In this document: piece by piece, positions 37,319 to 50,004 of the stretch
Layout: the number at the start of each line of letters is the position of its first letter
Position numbering within the stretch: position 1 is the stretch's first letter
Assembly: GCA_020310875.1 (NCBI GenBank)
Contig: CM035407.1
Coordinates: 66,052,658 to 66,116,657, forward strand
Direction: 5' to 3'
Source of the DNA: Ceratopteris richardii
Lineage: Eukaryota > Streptophyta > Polypodiopsida > Polypodiales > Pteridaceae
DNA: 64,000 nt
The notes under the pieces: generated by a model
Told to the model about the DNA's origin: nothing
What the model saw: the letters and a program-made list of their open reading frames with translations, nothing else
Database searches by the model: none
Program-made: the position numbers and the translations under genes

Positions 37319-39330
37319 GTGGTAGGCCTAGTAGGGGATTCAAGTTCCAATAGCGATCATGTGGCTCCTATACATGCAGTTACGAGGGCACAAGCCTTAC
37401 AAAAAGCTAAACCAGTTGAGCAATCAGAGCCAAGTGAGTTAGGAGAACCTAGTAAGAGAAAAACAGGAACATGGAAGGATACTAGAGAGAAGGCCAATCG
37501 TAAGTGGACTAAAAAGTTATCTGAACTAAAAGAAATCTTAAAAGATGCAAAAACAAAAATAGAAGATATTGCCTCTCAAAATCTCTCGCATGCCGAGACT
37601 CCATCCACACCACATCATCCCCACCCACCAACCACTGTAAATAAACCACAACCAAGATCTGGTCTTGCATATCCAATCCCAGAAAACTTGGACATGATGT
37701 TCAAGGCATACCAGGCTTGACTTCAAGAAGGGCTAACACTTGCAAACCTAGACAAGAGCTACCCTAGAGCAGATTTCGAGATTGAACGGACAAAAATGTG
37801 CATAAAAATGGTGGAACTAGCTCAAGCTATGTTTGAGGCCAATCAATCATTCAATCAGACGAATGTTATTACACCAGGTTTGCACTTCTAGGGCTTACTA
37901 AATAGATTAGAGCAGTTGGTAAATAAACCTCAAGTTTCTTTACCTCCACAGGCTCAACCAACCGTTGAAAGAGAAAGCTCATCACCACAGAAAGTCTATG
38001 TTCGTGACTCCATAGATGAGGGAGAACCTCTTTCAATTCAACAGCACACTCAAAAGTTCTTACACAAGAAGAGAAATGGGCCAAGGAGAAGGATGTTTCC
38101 CCTCCTATTCTTGAAATTGATGACCGTCATGATCAATTCCCACAAGACATTCCATCTATTTATGGAGACCAAGTAGAGCAACAAGAAAAGGAAAGTTCAG
38201 GATTTGAATCCAATTCTTTACAAGAGTTGCCACAGTTCACAGGCCCATGGGAATCTAAATCTCTCCAGATCAGAGCTCCCACAATATTGATCAAAAACGA
38301 AGACTCGGTGGTTCCAAGAAACACTGATGTCGTGAAGAACACTAAGGTTCAGTGCCATCTCACTGTGGAAGATCTGCTCAAAGCAAAACCTGAGCTATGG
38401 AATCATGTGAAGGATCAGGTTCCAGGACTTGCTTCCAATATGCCAAAAGCAGATTCTAACCAGAAAGTTCCAGAGATACCTCTAGAAAAAATAGGGGACA
38501 TGAGCGAAGGTGAGGAAGGTAATAATTATCTTTTGATCACCTACCAAGGTTACACAACCAAAGCGATCATATATTATGGTGCTGGTGTTGCTATTGCGAT
38601 CACTTCCCTGTGGAAGCAATGGGGTAAACCTGCATTAAGACCAACTAGAATGAAGCTTCAGATGGTTGATGGACATGTGGAAAGACCTTTAGGATTGCTA
38701 GAAGGGATAACTCTGACCACTTGTGGTGTAGAGTTAGAGCACACCTTTGCTATATGTGACTTTGGTAAAACTACTACCTACGAGATGATCCTAGGAAGAC
38801 CCTTCCTATGACAACTGCAAGTTGTACAAGATTGGGGAACCAATTCCTTGTACTTACAGCACTTAGGGGTCACAACCAAGGTCAATTTGAAGGATTACAC
38901 CTTCAGAGATGTACCACCCCTACAGTGGAATTCTATCCACAAGGAGCAAGAAGATTCGATCTTTGTGCATTCTAAAAGTTCATCTGAGACATCCTGGATG
39001 CATGAAGATACTCATTTGTGGATGTGCAAGGTCGCAAAGGAAGAGGATAAACACCTAAAAGCGTGAGAAAAAGGAACATCTCAAGGAGATAGACCAATTA
39101 GAGACCCAACCTATACACCGATGATCTTTCCAGATGAGGAATTTGAGCCTCATGGTTGGGCAGAAATCTTAGCCACCATGGACATTGCAGTTAATGAAGA
39201 ACAATGGACACCCCATTGTGATGAGGAGGGTTATGATATTTCAGTGTTCATGTGTCAGCCCTTGCTAGAAGAATGTGATCCTAGTGACTTCATAGAAAAA
39301 AGAAGAGAACGATGATGATCTAGAGTCCAT
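37319..39330 (+). pseudogene. E1 spacer and protease region (remains)
   Basis: A charged Lys/Glu-rich stretch then a retropepsin-like part (ITYQGYTTKAIIYYGAGVAI and TTYEMILGRPFL at about 38530-38810). Followed by acidic sequence leading into the polymerase. Broken. Confidence 0.6.
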
Positions 39331-41671
39331 GTGATGGATAGTTGCTTTATTTCAGAGGAGCACTATCTAAAAGACATAGGAGTATTTACCCAAAAGGAAG
39401 AAGAACCTCTCACAAGCATTAAAAGTGTCAATTCAAAGGATGGAAGTGAAGGAGGTCAAAAGAAAAAGAAAAGGCAAGGAGTGAAACAAGAAGAGAAGGA
39501 ATCATTGTTCAAAGTACCAGAAAATTTCAAGAAATACGAAGTTGAGGACCAAAAAATTTTGGTACCAATGCCTAAGAGAGAGGCCACCACAGGAGAAGCG
39601 TATGATAACAAAGAAAAGAACAAAAAAATCGTAGTCACCATTGAAGAGAACGAAGAGAGATGTACATACATAGGAGATGACCTAAGTAAAGAAGAGGAAG
39701 CAGAGTTGGTAGCCTTGTTAAGGGAATATAGGGACGTGTTTGCATGGCACTATAAAGACTTGAAGGGAGTAGATCCGAAGATTGTTCTCATACAATCCCC
39801 ATGGTAGCAGATGCCAAGCCCACCAAACAGAAGCCCTACACATATAATGACACCTATGCAGCTAAAATAAAAGAGGAAATCGATAGATTGATTGAGGCCG
39901 GATTCATCTATGAAATTGAGCATACTGAATGGGTGTCCCCCATTGTAGTGGTGCCCAAGAAGAACGGGAAGTTACGTGTGTGTATTAACCTTAAAAAAGT
40001 TAATGCCGCCACGGTAAGAGATAGTTATCCGCTTCCAATCACTGATCATTTATTGGAGTGTGTTGCAAGCAAGGAAGTTTATAGCTTCCTTGATGGATTT
40101 TCAGGTTACAACCAAGTAGCCATTGCCACAGAAGATCAACATAAAATGGCCTTTGCCACAGAGTGGGGAGTCTTTGCATTTCATGTGATGCCATTTGGGC
40201 TCACCAATGCACCTGCAACATTCCAAAGGCTCATGTGTCATGTCTTCAAAGAGTTCTTGCAAAAGAGCTTAGAAGTATATGTGGACGATTTATATGCTCA
40301 TTCCCAAGAAAGGAGACATCACATTCCTAAACTCAGACAGATCTTCAACAAGTGTAGACAATACCGAGTGTGTCTGAACCCAGAAAAGTGTGTGTTCATG
40401 GTACGTCAAGGTAAAATCTTAGTTCATATTGTTTCTAAGAACGGAATATCAATAGATGAGGACAAAGTAAAAGCCATAGCGGAGTTGCCGAGGCCAAGGA
40501 ATGTTAAAGAGGTACAAGCCTTTATGGTCCATTGTGGATATTATCGTAGGTTTATTCACATGTATGCAATTATAGCTAAGACACTTTATGCCTTGTTGAC
40601 AAAGTTTGAGTGGAATGACGAATGCGAGAAGTCCTTCAATGAGTTTAAGAGATGCTTGTGCACAGCACCAATACTGACCACTCCTGATTGGAATAAGCCA
40701 TTCCATGTACATGTGGATGCATCCAATTATGCAATAGGATGTGTGTTGTCACAACCCACAAGTGAAGGCAATCTAGATTTGCCTATAGCATATGCAAGCA
40801 GACAACTAAATGCTGCAGAACAAAATTATACAACAACTGAGAGAGAAGGCTTAGGCATGGTGTATGCTGTAAAAAAGTTTAGACACTACCTATTGGCCAA
40901 CAAGTTCAAGTTTTTCACTGATCATCAAGCTTTATTATATTTGGTCAATAAACCTTGCAATACTAGACGCTTAGGAAGATGGTTCCTCTTACTAATGGAA
41001 TATGACTTTGAAGTGGTTGTTAGGAAAGGTAAGACCCACCTCAAAGCAGATCACCTTTCTTGCATCACTTCAGGCGAGTCACTGCAAGGAGTGTCTGATG
41101 AATTGCCCGATGCTAACATTTAGGAGTGTATTGGCCTAGTATGGACAAAGAAATTCATGAGTGGATCAAGAATTGTCCAGCGTGCCAGAAGAGACCCCCT
41201 ATGGAGCATGCGACTCTTTATCACGTATCATTAATTCTAGATTGGAGTGCTCCATTGGTAGAATTCATGAGATCAGGAACATTACCCAATGAGGCTAGTC
41301 TAGCAAGGAAGCAAAGCATAGAGCAAGAAGCTATGGACTATGCGCTCATAGGAGATAACCTATACCGAAGAGGCAAAGATGGTTACTTAAGACTATGCGT
41401 TCACGAATCAGACTATTTGAAAATCTTAGAAACTGCCCATAGTAGTGTTGCAGGCAGACACTTTGGGCCTAATAGAGTAATTAAGACAATTCTATTCTCA
41501 GGACTTTGGAAAAAAATTTCAAAGGCTCACAAATGCACCATCAAGCTGGAGTACAAGGAAGAAGTACATACAAAGGTACTACAATCTGCAAGGGCTAGTA
41601 GGGAAAAAATGAAGAACCCAACAACTGACCAGGCTACATTGGGAAGATGGACTACTCCTGTTGATACATGA
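39331..41671 (+). CDS. E1 polymerase: reverse transcriptase, RNase H, part of integrase
   Basis: Reverse transcriptase from about 39850 shows WVSPIVVVPKKNGKLRVC, SFLDGFSGYNQVA, MPFGLTNAPATFQRL and YVDDLYAHS. RNase H (about 40690-41090) shows HVHVDASNYAIGCVLSQP, YASRQLNAAEQNYTTTERE and FTDHQALLYLVNKP. A piece with NCPACQKRP resembles the integrase zinc finger. The integrase is not complete. A fossil. Confidence 0.85.
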
Positions 41672-41755
41672 AGGACACTACCTCTCAACATACTACATGG
41701 AACAACCATTAGAACAAGGGTATGTCAGGGACGACAGACTCAAGAGGGGGGGGAG

Positions 41756-42384
41756 TGTTGAAGCTCAAGGACAAGGACAAAGCATGGAAGCACATCAATG
41801 AAGTGGACACACAAGAAGAATGAGCAAGTAGGGAGCTCCAAGAGGCACATTTCAAATTTTCATAAGAAATCCCCATAAATATAGTGACTTTTGTCACTAA
41901 AAACCATTGTAAATACCATTTTCCATTTTTACAACTCCATTTTGTTCAAGCCGAGGAGTCCTCGAGCTTGAGGAGTATTAGAAGTATCATCATACAAATT
42001 TTCATAATTTTTAGATTCTGTTTGAGTCCCCAAATAAGCCTTGGAACCTATTTTTTAACTAGGCCCGACACTAGGTCTGGACAGGGCCAAAACCACTCAA
42101 AAAACTATACAAAGGGTTGGAGAGCTCATTTGTGGGGCTAGCTTGTTGTAGATTTCAGCTTTGTAAGAGAGTTCTTTTGTAATTGAAGTCCTTCCATTGT
42201 TCCACTCTTTGCTCTTACTTTGTGCACGTGTGTGTGTATGTGTATGCATGTTTGTATGCTTTCACTCACGCACTTGTGCACTTCACTTGCTCTTGGTCTT
42301 CATACCGGTCCTCACGTCTCCGCAGATTGACATTTATGAGGTGGAGCTCCTCACGTTGGTACTTGCCATTGTGCTAGAGTGACA
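41756..42384 (+). repeat. LTR, family A, shared by E1 and E2
   Basis: TGTTGAAGCTCAAGGAC...CTAGAGTGACA, 629 bp. It is the 3' LTR of E1 and also stands at the 5' side of the E2 interior, which begins CCAAATTTG at 42385. Confidence 0.88.
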
Positions 42385-42522
42385 CCAAATTTGCACAGAT
42401 TAGGACTTGAAGGTGAAAGACATCAAAGAGAGAGACATAGAGCACATAGGCACCAAGGAGATGAACATGATTTTCCATTGCCTAGAGCTTGAGAGTACCC
42501 AAGAACCCTTAGACCCTCTCAA

Positions 42523-45036
42523 GTGGTCAAGACAATGAAACACTACTTTGATGGGTCAGGAGATCCTTATGATCATGTGACCGAGTTCAGACAAGTGTTA
42601 AGAGCCGAACAAGTTGAAGACTTGTTCACTCAGTATAATGCTTTCGGTCTAACTCTCAAGAACACTACCTTAACGTGGTTTCAACCACTACACCAAGGTC
42701 AGTTCAGGAATATAGACGAGTTATTAGAAGCATTCATTGTAGAATTTTCCAAGAGTGGCATCAAGCATAACACATCATCCCTGATCCATAGCTTCAAGCA
42801 GACACCCCAAGAAATAGTTTGGCTAGCCAGAAGCAGATTTAAACAATACATGGAAAGATGCCCAACACTTGAATTACCTACACAAACAAAACAAGTTTCC
42901 TTGTTTTTAGATGGACTCCTAAGCGGGAAACTTAGATCATACGTCTATCTCAACGATCCAAACACACTAGATCAATGCTTGAGAATGTGTATTGACATAG
43001 AAGACAACTTGGTTGAGGAGCTAGAATTGTCAAAACTCTATAAGGATTCTACTTGTCATACTTCCAAACCCTCCATTGAGATAGATCACATAGAAGACAA
43101 CTTGGGTGAGGAGTTAGAATCGTCAAAACTCTATAAGGATTCTATTAGTCATACTTCCAAACCCTCTACTAAGATAGATGAGATAGTTGAGTAGGTTGCC
43201 AAGAAGTTAGGAGTTCAAAATAGACAAACACTAAGGGTCACCTCATTGAAGCAATGTTATACTTGCGGAGGGGACCACATGGCCAACATATGCCCAATGA
43301 AAAACCAAAACATGAGAGAAATGAATGTTCCATATTGCACTATTGACAAAAAATACACAAACCATACAGCTCAAGATTACTCATACAATAGACAGGCTAC
43401 CAGACGAGCTTATCAGCAACCTTACCAACAAGGTAGGTATGAGAACCAATACCAGTAGCTGCATTATAGGCCACAACAACAATATCAACCTCAATACCAA
43501 CAGGAATATCAAGCACCATATATGACACAATTGATCCTAGGAAATCAACCGCCACCTCGTGAATGTGATCCTAGTTAAATATGCAGTGGCAGAGAGGAAC
43601 CCTAATAGAGCATTAGTATCGATGACCCCTTTGGTCTCAAAAAATGACCCTCATGCCCAAAGTTTTGTCTGCACCCATGAAGATAGTCCACCAACTTACT
43701 ACACAGAGTCACGTGAGCATAGTGGGACTTATCCATATCAATATGAGGCACTACATATGGAGCCAAATTGGGAGATAGAATACTCCAATGTCATGTATAT
43801 GAATCCTAACCCAAGGCTCCAAGTGAGACAAATGAGATGACAAGCCCCTAGAGGACCATTTTTTTGATGTCAAGGCGACCATTTCATTCATGAATTTCCC
43901 CACCCACCAACTCTGGGACAAGGAAAAAACATCATAATACAAGGCTTTTGTCTTGAGTGCGGCAAAGAACATCTCCCAATAAATTTTCCAAGGAATACCT
44001 CCAATGCACCTAAGGTTACACCCATTCATGTGCTAGGCTTAGTGGTGGATTCAAGTTCAAGTAGCATGAACATTGGTCCCATACAGGCAATTACTAGGGC
44101 ACAAGCATTAAACCAAGCTAAATGAGCTGAACAATTAGAGCCAAGTGAATCAGGAGAGCCTAGTAAGAGAAAAACAAGAACATGGAAGGATACCAAGGAA
44201 AAGGCCAATTGTAAGTGGGCTAAAAAGTTATCTGAACTAGAAGAAAGCCAAAGAGACACAAAATCAAAATTGCTGACATTGCATCTCAAACTCCTCATAT
44301 GCCGAAATTCCATCCACTCCACTTCATCCCCACCCACCACTCATTGTAAATAGCCCACAACCAGGTCAATTCTTGTAGATCCAACCCTAGAAGGCTTGGA
44401 CATGATGTTCAAGTCCTACCAGGCTCGACTTTAAGAAGGGCCAACAACTATAAACCTAGATAAGAGATATCCTAACAAGATTTAGAGATTTAACAGACAA
44501 AATTTTGCATTAAAATGGTAGAACTAGCTCAAGCTATGCTCGAGACCAATCAATTGTTCAATCAAACAAATTCTATCAAACCGGGTTTTCATTTCCAAGT
44601 CTTATTAGAAAGATTAGAGCAATTGGTAAACAAGCCATAGGTTTCTTTACCTCCACAGGCTCAATCAGTTGTTGAAAGAGAAGCTCACCACCAAGGAAAG
44701 TTTGTGTTCATGATTCCATGGATGCTGGAAACATCCTCCGAATCAAGAGTACTCTCAAGAGTTCTTACAAAAAATACAAAAAGAGAAATGGGCCAAGGAG
44801 AAGGGTAATCCCCCTCCTATTCTTGAAATTGATGATCTTGATGATCAATTTCCCCAAGAAGTTCCATCTATTTATGGAGATCAAGAAGAGCAACAAGAAG
44901 ATAAAAGATTAGTTTTTGAATCTAATTCTTTACAAGAGTTTCCACAATTCATGGGCCCATGGGAATCTAAATCTCTTCATGTCGGAGCTCCCAACAATAT
45001 TGATAAGCAATGAAGAATCAGTGGTTCCAAGAATCA
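42523..45036 (+). pseudogene. E2 gag and decayed protease-side region
   Basis: gag starts near 42523 and matches E1 gag (HVTEFRQVLRAEQVEDLFTQ against HIAEFKQVLRAEQVDDFFMQ). The stretch 43560-45036 follows E1 37200-38320 at DNA level but is poorly open. Broken. Confidence 0.75.
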
Positions 45037-46950
45037 CTTACTAATACCTTCTCTATGATGAAGTGATAATGTACCTCGATATGTTTTGTTCTAGTATGAA
45101 AAACAGGGTTTCATGCTAACTATATGCTGCCAAGATTACCACAATAGATGGTGATAGGCTTTTGCACTTCCACACCTAAATCTGCAAGTAACATCTCCAT
45201 CCATGATGTCTCACATGTTGCCATTGCAGCACCTCTATACTCACCCTTTGTACTCGACAAAGCAACATTGGGTTGCTTATTGTTGTTCCATGTAATAGCT
45301 TCACTACCAAGTGAGAATAGAAAGCCACTAGTAGATCTTCTATCTGGAATACTACTAGCCCAATTTGCATCGGTGTATCCTTGAACCTACACATTTACAC
45401 CAGCTTCATAAAACAATGCATAATCCAAAGTAGCACTCACATATCGTAGAGTGCACCTCATATCATCTTAATGTGGCTTCCTTGGAACCTGCATAAATTG
45501 ACTTTCAAGTCCAATAGTGTAGCTAAGATCAGGCCTTGTAATTGTGAGATATATCAAACTTCCCACAATTTTCCTGTACATAGTAGCATTTCCAATGCTT
45601 CACCTGATGTAGTATATGACTTCAAATTCTGATCTAATGGCATAGAAATTGGCTTATAATCAGCCATACCATACTTTTGCAGCATATTCAAGGCATATTG
45701 CCTTTGTGACATCCATATACGTGTTTTTGTATGTATAAAATCAATGCCCAAGAAATAGCGCAGTACACCAAGATCTTTCATGTCAAATTCTTGCATAAGA
45801 AGTTGCTTTACCTCTTTAATGTTTTCTTCATTATCACCAACTACAATCAAGTCATCAACATAAATAGCCACAGTTGTGATGCCATCATCATCCTTCCTTG
45901 CATATAGTGAATGATCTCCATCACACATAGAAAACCGAACGGTGGTCAAGTAATTAGCAATCCTTGCATGCCATACACGAGGAGATTGCTTTAGCCCATA
46001 CAAGGCCTTTTGTAACCTGCAAACATATTCTGGATGTTTTGAATCTTCTATCCTTATGACTCGTCCATGTATACTTCTTCCTGTAACTCACCATGTATGA
46101 AAGCACTCTTCACATCCATCTGATGCAAAGTCCATCCTTTTGATGTAGTTAATGCAACAAGTATTCTGACAATAGACATTTTAGCTACAGGGCTGAATGT
46201 TCCCTCGTAATCAATGCCATATGTATGTGCATATCCTTTTGCTACCAAACATGCTTTATACCTACTTATGCTACCATTAGCATTGTGCTCTACCTTGTGA
46301 ACCCACTTATAGCCTATGGGTTTCTTCCCTTGCGGCAATGGAACCAGCTTCCATGTATCATTTCCATAAAGCGTAGCCATCTCCTCATCCATAGATTTTT
46401 CCCAATCTGCATTTCCAATTGCATCTTCAAAAGAAGACGGTTCAACATCTTGTATTACCTTTGTCATGTAGGCACAATGACAAGCCATATAAGTGTCATA
46501 TGTCAATCGTTGCACTGAATTCCGCATCCTCCTGAATCTTCTTGGTCCTAGACCACTTTTCCTTGTATCATCTACATGTGCTTTTCTTACTCCTGGAGTC
46601 TTCACAGAGGGCAGTCCAAGTTCCTCATCAAAACTCTTTTCTGAACCGCTTGAATGTCCATCAAGGTCTTCAAAACCTGCACATGTTTTACTACCAGCAA
46701 AAAGTTTTTCTTTACCTTTCTTGAATGTATTTGATGACTTTGACGGCCTGAAATTTCCACGCAATCTTCCACTCCATGGATTTGAATTGGAGCTATTGCT
46801 TGGTGATGCATCCGGTCCACTCAAAACTTGAGATTTTGCACCTGATTTTTTAGCATTTTCTTTGTCATTTGGTTCAAGATTCAGTACTTCTTTGGCATCT
46901 GCATAGAAGCTTGACATTTCATCAAATGCCACATCTCTACTCACCTTCAC
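45037..46950 (-). pseudogene. copia D reverse transcriptase and RNase H (remains)
   Basis: On the minus strand: YKWVHKVEHNANGSISRYKA, LHQMDVKSAFIHGELQEEVY, MYGLKQSPRVWHARI, IYVDDLIVVGDNEE and LGVLRYFLGIDF. RNase H motifs follow near 45060-45300. A fossil. Confidence 0.88.
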
Positions 46951-48309
46951 CTATCGTGTGAGTGGGTTATAAAATTTATACCCCTTTTGCTCAAGGGAGT
47001 ATCCATTGAAGACACATTTTTCTGCTTTTGGATCAAGCTTTGTCCTCAATTCATGTGGAACATGTACATATGCATTACAGCCAAAAACTTTCATATGTGA
47101 CAAGTTTGGCTTTTCACCTGTGAACTTTTCTTCAAGTGTAACTTGATGTACAACAATAGTTGGATTTCTATTCATAATGTATATAGTTGTATGCACAACT
47201 TCTGCCCAATATCAATGAGGCATATTCTTCTCCGTCGTCAAGGCTCTTGCTATTTCTGCAATATGTCTATTTTTGCATTCAGCAACACCATTCTGTTGTG
47301 GTATGTACCTGCATGAAAACTGACGTCGAATTCCATGACTTTTTAGAAAATTGTTGAGCTCATTTGACATGTATTCACCTCCTCCATCAGACCTTAACGT
47401 TTGAATATAATTCCCTATTTGCTTTTCCACCATAGCTTTAAAATTATGGAATTGAGTGAACACCTCTCTCTTTTCTTTCATGAAATATACCCACACTTTA
47501 ATTCGTGTATGATCATCAATGAAAGTAACATAAAACCTACAACCACCCATATATGTGTTCTTTGTAGGACCCGAAACATCTGTATGTACTATTTCTAGCA
47601 CATTCTCACTAACATGCTTATCATGGAGAAATGATGATCTTGATTGTTTACCAAATTGACATGTTCCACATACCTTTTGCATCTCTACAACCTTGAAATT
47701 TGGTAGTCCATGGAAAATCTCCTTTGACTGCATCAATTTTAGTCTTTGCAAGTTTGCATGTCCAATCCCTTTGTGCCACATCTCTATATCAGCAATAACT
47801 CCTACACCTTTTGCAAACATGTCTGCATTCATTTCAAGAATTTTCACATTTAAGGTGAACATCCTATCCACTTTGTTTCCTTTGGCAATCAATCTTCCAT
47901 CCCCTTTGTATTCTTCTACGTATAACCTATCAACATCGAACCTTACTTGTAATCCCTGGTTAACTGTTGTTATATTTGGAATAGGTAGCACATCAGCAAG
48001 GTGTTTTACCTTCCCATCCTCCATAGACAGTGCTATATTTCCTGTATGCTCGATAGGGTGTGATGTGTCATCACCTGTTTCAACATATCTAGGAACTGGC
48101 AACTTCTGCAAAGTACTAAACCATTTCGCATGATTGGTCATGTGATTTGAAGCACCTAAATCAACATACAAGACATTATCATTCGATTTTGAAACACTAG
48201 CAAACATTGTATTCATCATGTGATGTTGAACCATGAACAACTTCTTAGAGTCATCTACACTTGTGGATGCATAATTGTTTTGTTGCCTTTTGTTATTTTG
48301 ATTCTTCAA
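46951..48309 (-). CDS. copia D protease and integrase region
   Basis: Protease motif VDLGASNHMT, then GAG-pre-integrase (MWHKGIGHANLQRLKLMQSK, CGTCQFGKQ) and integrase core (IVHTDVSGPT, TLRSDGGGEYMS, YIPQQNGVAECKNRHI). Integrase inserts the cDNA into the genome. A fossil with a few breaks. Confidence 0.88.
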
Positions 48310-49000
48310 CCTGCAATCACGTTCAAAGTTTCCAGGTTTACCACAATTCCAACATCCTTTATTGTCATTACCTAAATCATTTCTTTGGAAATTTCTATGG
48401 CCTCTTTGGCTCCCCCTACCTCGAAACTATCCTCTTCCTCCTGTATGATTTTTTTGTTGACTTTGGTCTTGTTTACTGTTTCCTCTTCCACTTCTAAAAC
48501 CTCTACCTCTGCCTCTTTCTCTTCCAGAGTAGAATACTTGCTCAGAACTAGATTTTCCTTAGGAGTTTGAATCCTAACCAATATTCTTTTATTCAATAAT
48601 CAACATAGATACCAAATTAGCAGAATTCGGAGTATTTTCTCTAGTCTGTATAGAAGTTTTGAACTGCTTATATGTAGCTCCTAAACCACGAAGGCACACT
48701 TCCACCTTATCATCATCATCTACATTCACGCCAATAGATGCAAGTGACTCACATATGCTTTTGATTTTCAGGGTGTAGTCACTTACCGACATGCTCTTCT
48801 TTTCCAATGTATGCAGCTCGTTCTTGAGTTTCAATTTCCGTGCCTTTGTATTGGTCTCATACAATGTGACCAAACTAATCCAATCCTGTTTCGGAGCCTT
48901 GGCATCTTGTATGTGCCCAATCATGCTATCATGTATGCTAACAAATAGCCAATACATTACTTTTCGTGCTCCTTGATTCCAATCCTCATATGCTCTTATT
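48310..49000 (-). pseudogene. copia D gag (remains)
   Basis: A UBN2-type gag (QDWISLVTLYETNTKARKLK, LRGLGATYKQFKTSIQTREN), then an Arg/Gly-rich stretch and CWNCGKPGNFERDC, a CX2CX4HX4C-like knuckle. A fossil. Confidence 0.82.
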
Positions 49001-49622
49001 TATTTTGTAGTCTGATACCTCTCTAGTAACTGTGGAGCATTTTCATTCTCTCCGTCGATGTACTTCCACTAGCCTTTTCCCATAAGGAAATTCATCATTC
49101 TGAATCTCCAAGCATGAAAGTTGTTCTTCTTCAGCTTAGCGCTCATAAGCTAACTCATTCCATCTGTGTTTGCCATTTCAGCAGCAATTCACAACACTGC
49201 AAAACACTACAAGAACCACTTCTGCTTGAACACTATCGCACTATGATGTGATAGTTTGATCTCATAAAAACATAGTTTTTGCGTATCAACAATACACAGA
49301 ATCACTTGAAATTGTGGATCTGGAATATATGAGTGTTGCCAAACATGATGCAACTTAGACTTTCCAAAACCGACCTAGTTTTTCTATGGGCCCCACCTTG
49401 CGGGCTCGAAATAGAGGTCAAGATGGCTCCGAAACTTTGATCCGACAAAAACGCATGACCATTGGGATAACTCTCGAAAATATTTTGAGGTCTTCTACCT
49501 TCATGCCAATTTTCATAGAAATCTGAGGTCATTCGTGAATCGCACTCTCCACACCGTCTCATGTACTCTTCACCATCCGCCTTCTCCATGAGCTCTCTAC
49601 AGCCACACTGGCTCTGATACCA
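49001..49622 (-). other. copia D leader and primer site
   Basis: The primer site (49611-49622) is complementary to initiator Met tRNA. The rest is gag start and leader; on the minus strand it includes AACACAGATGGAATGAGTTA, consistent with the N-terminus of gag. Little else is visible. Confidence 0.55.
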
Positions 49623-50004
49623 TGTCACGAGGAAAGAGATAAGGAAGAGAGCTCACAAACACACACTCTCACAATCATAGAGAAGTACACACTCAGATTG
49701 AGGCAAGGAATAATGATCTTCTTTTGCTTCTTATATTACATAAAAAGGAATGTACAAGAATGACCTAAAAACAAGAATACAACAAGTGCAATATATAAAG
49801 ACCAGTACATAAGGAAAAACCTAATGTCCACAAATGAGTGAGGTAGCAAGGAGAAAATGTGCCATCACTCTTGGTAGATAAATCTAATAAAGCTCAATGA
49901 AGAATCCCTGACATATATCGGCGTGACCACTATACATGTCAGAGAAACAAAAATCTGATACACGTCATCCTGGATCATCACATGTTGAGCTTGATATCTC
50001 AACA
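49623..50004 (-). repeat. 5' LTR of copia D
   Basis: On the plus strand TGTCACGAGG...ATCTCAACA. It is bounded by the primer site on the left and Ty3 sequence on the right. Confidence 0.75.

Larger units (their letters stand above)
33364..42384 (+). mobile_element. Ty3/gypsy element E1 (family A), broken
   Basis: LTRs 33364-33989 (626 bp) and 41756-42384 (629 bp), differing by roughly 28-30 positions by eye (4-5%). Primer site CCAAATTTGGCGTCGTTGCT at 33990 and polypurine tract AAGAGGGGGGGGAG at 41742-41755. The order leader, gag, protease, reverse transcriptase, RNase H, integrase part is Ty3. No matching target duplication flanks the pair, because both LTRs are shared with neighbouring interiors. 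Broken, with a reduced 3' coding end. Confidence 0.88.
45037..50004 (-). mobile_element. Ty1/copia element D, broken, 5' LTR only
   Basis: A minus-strand copia of a family different from C. The 5' LTR is 49623-50004 (TGTTGAGATATC...CGTGACA on the minus strand, 382 bp) and the primer site TGGTATCAGAGC is at 49611-49622. gag, protease, integrase, reverse transcriptase and part of RNase H follow down to about 45037. A 3' LTR is not seen. The Ty3 sequence on the two sides corresponds to E1 positions about 38320 and 40480, so local sequence was lost around it. Confidence 0.85.
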
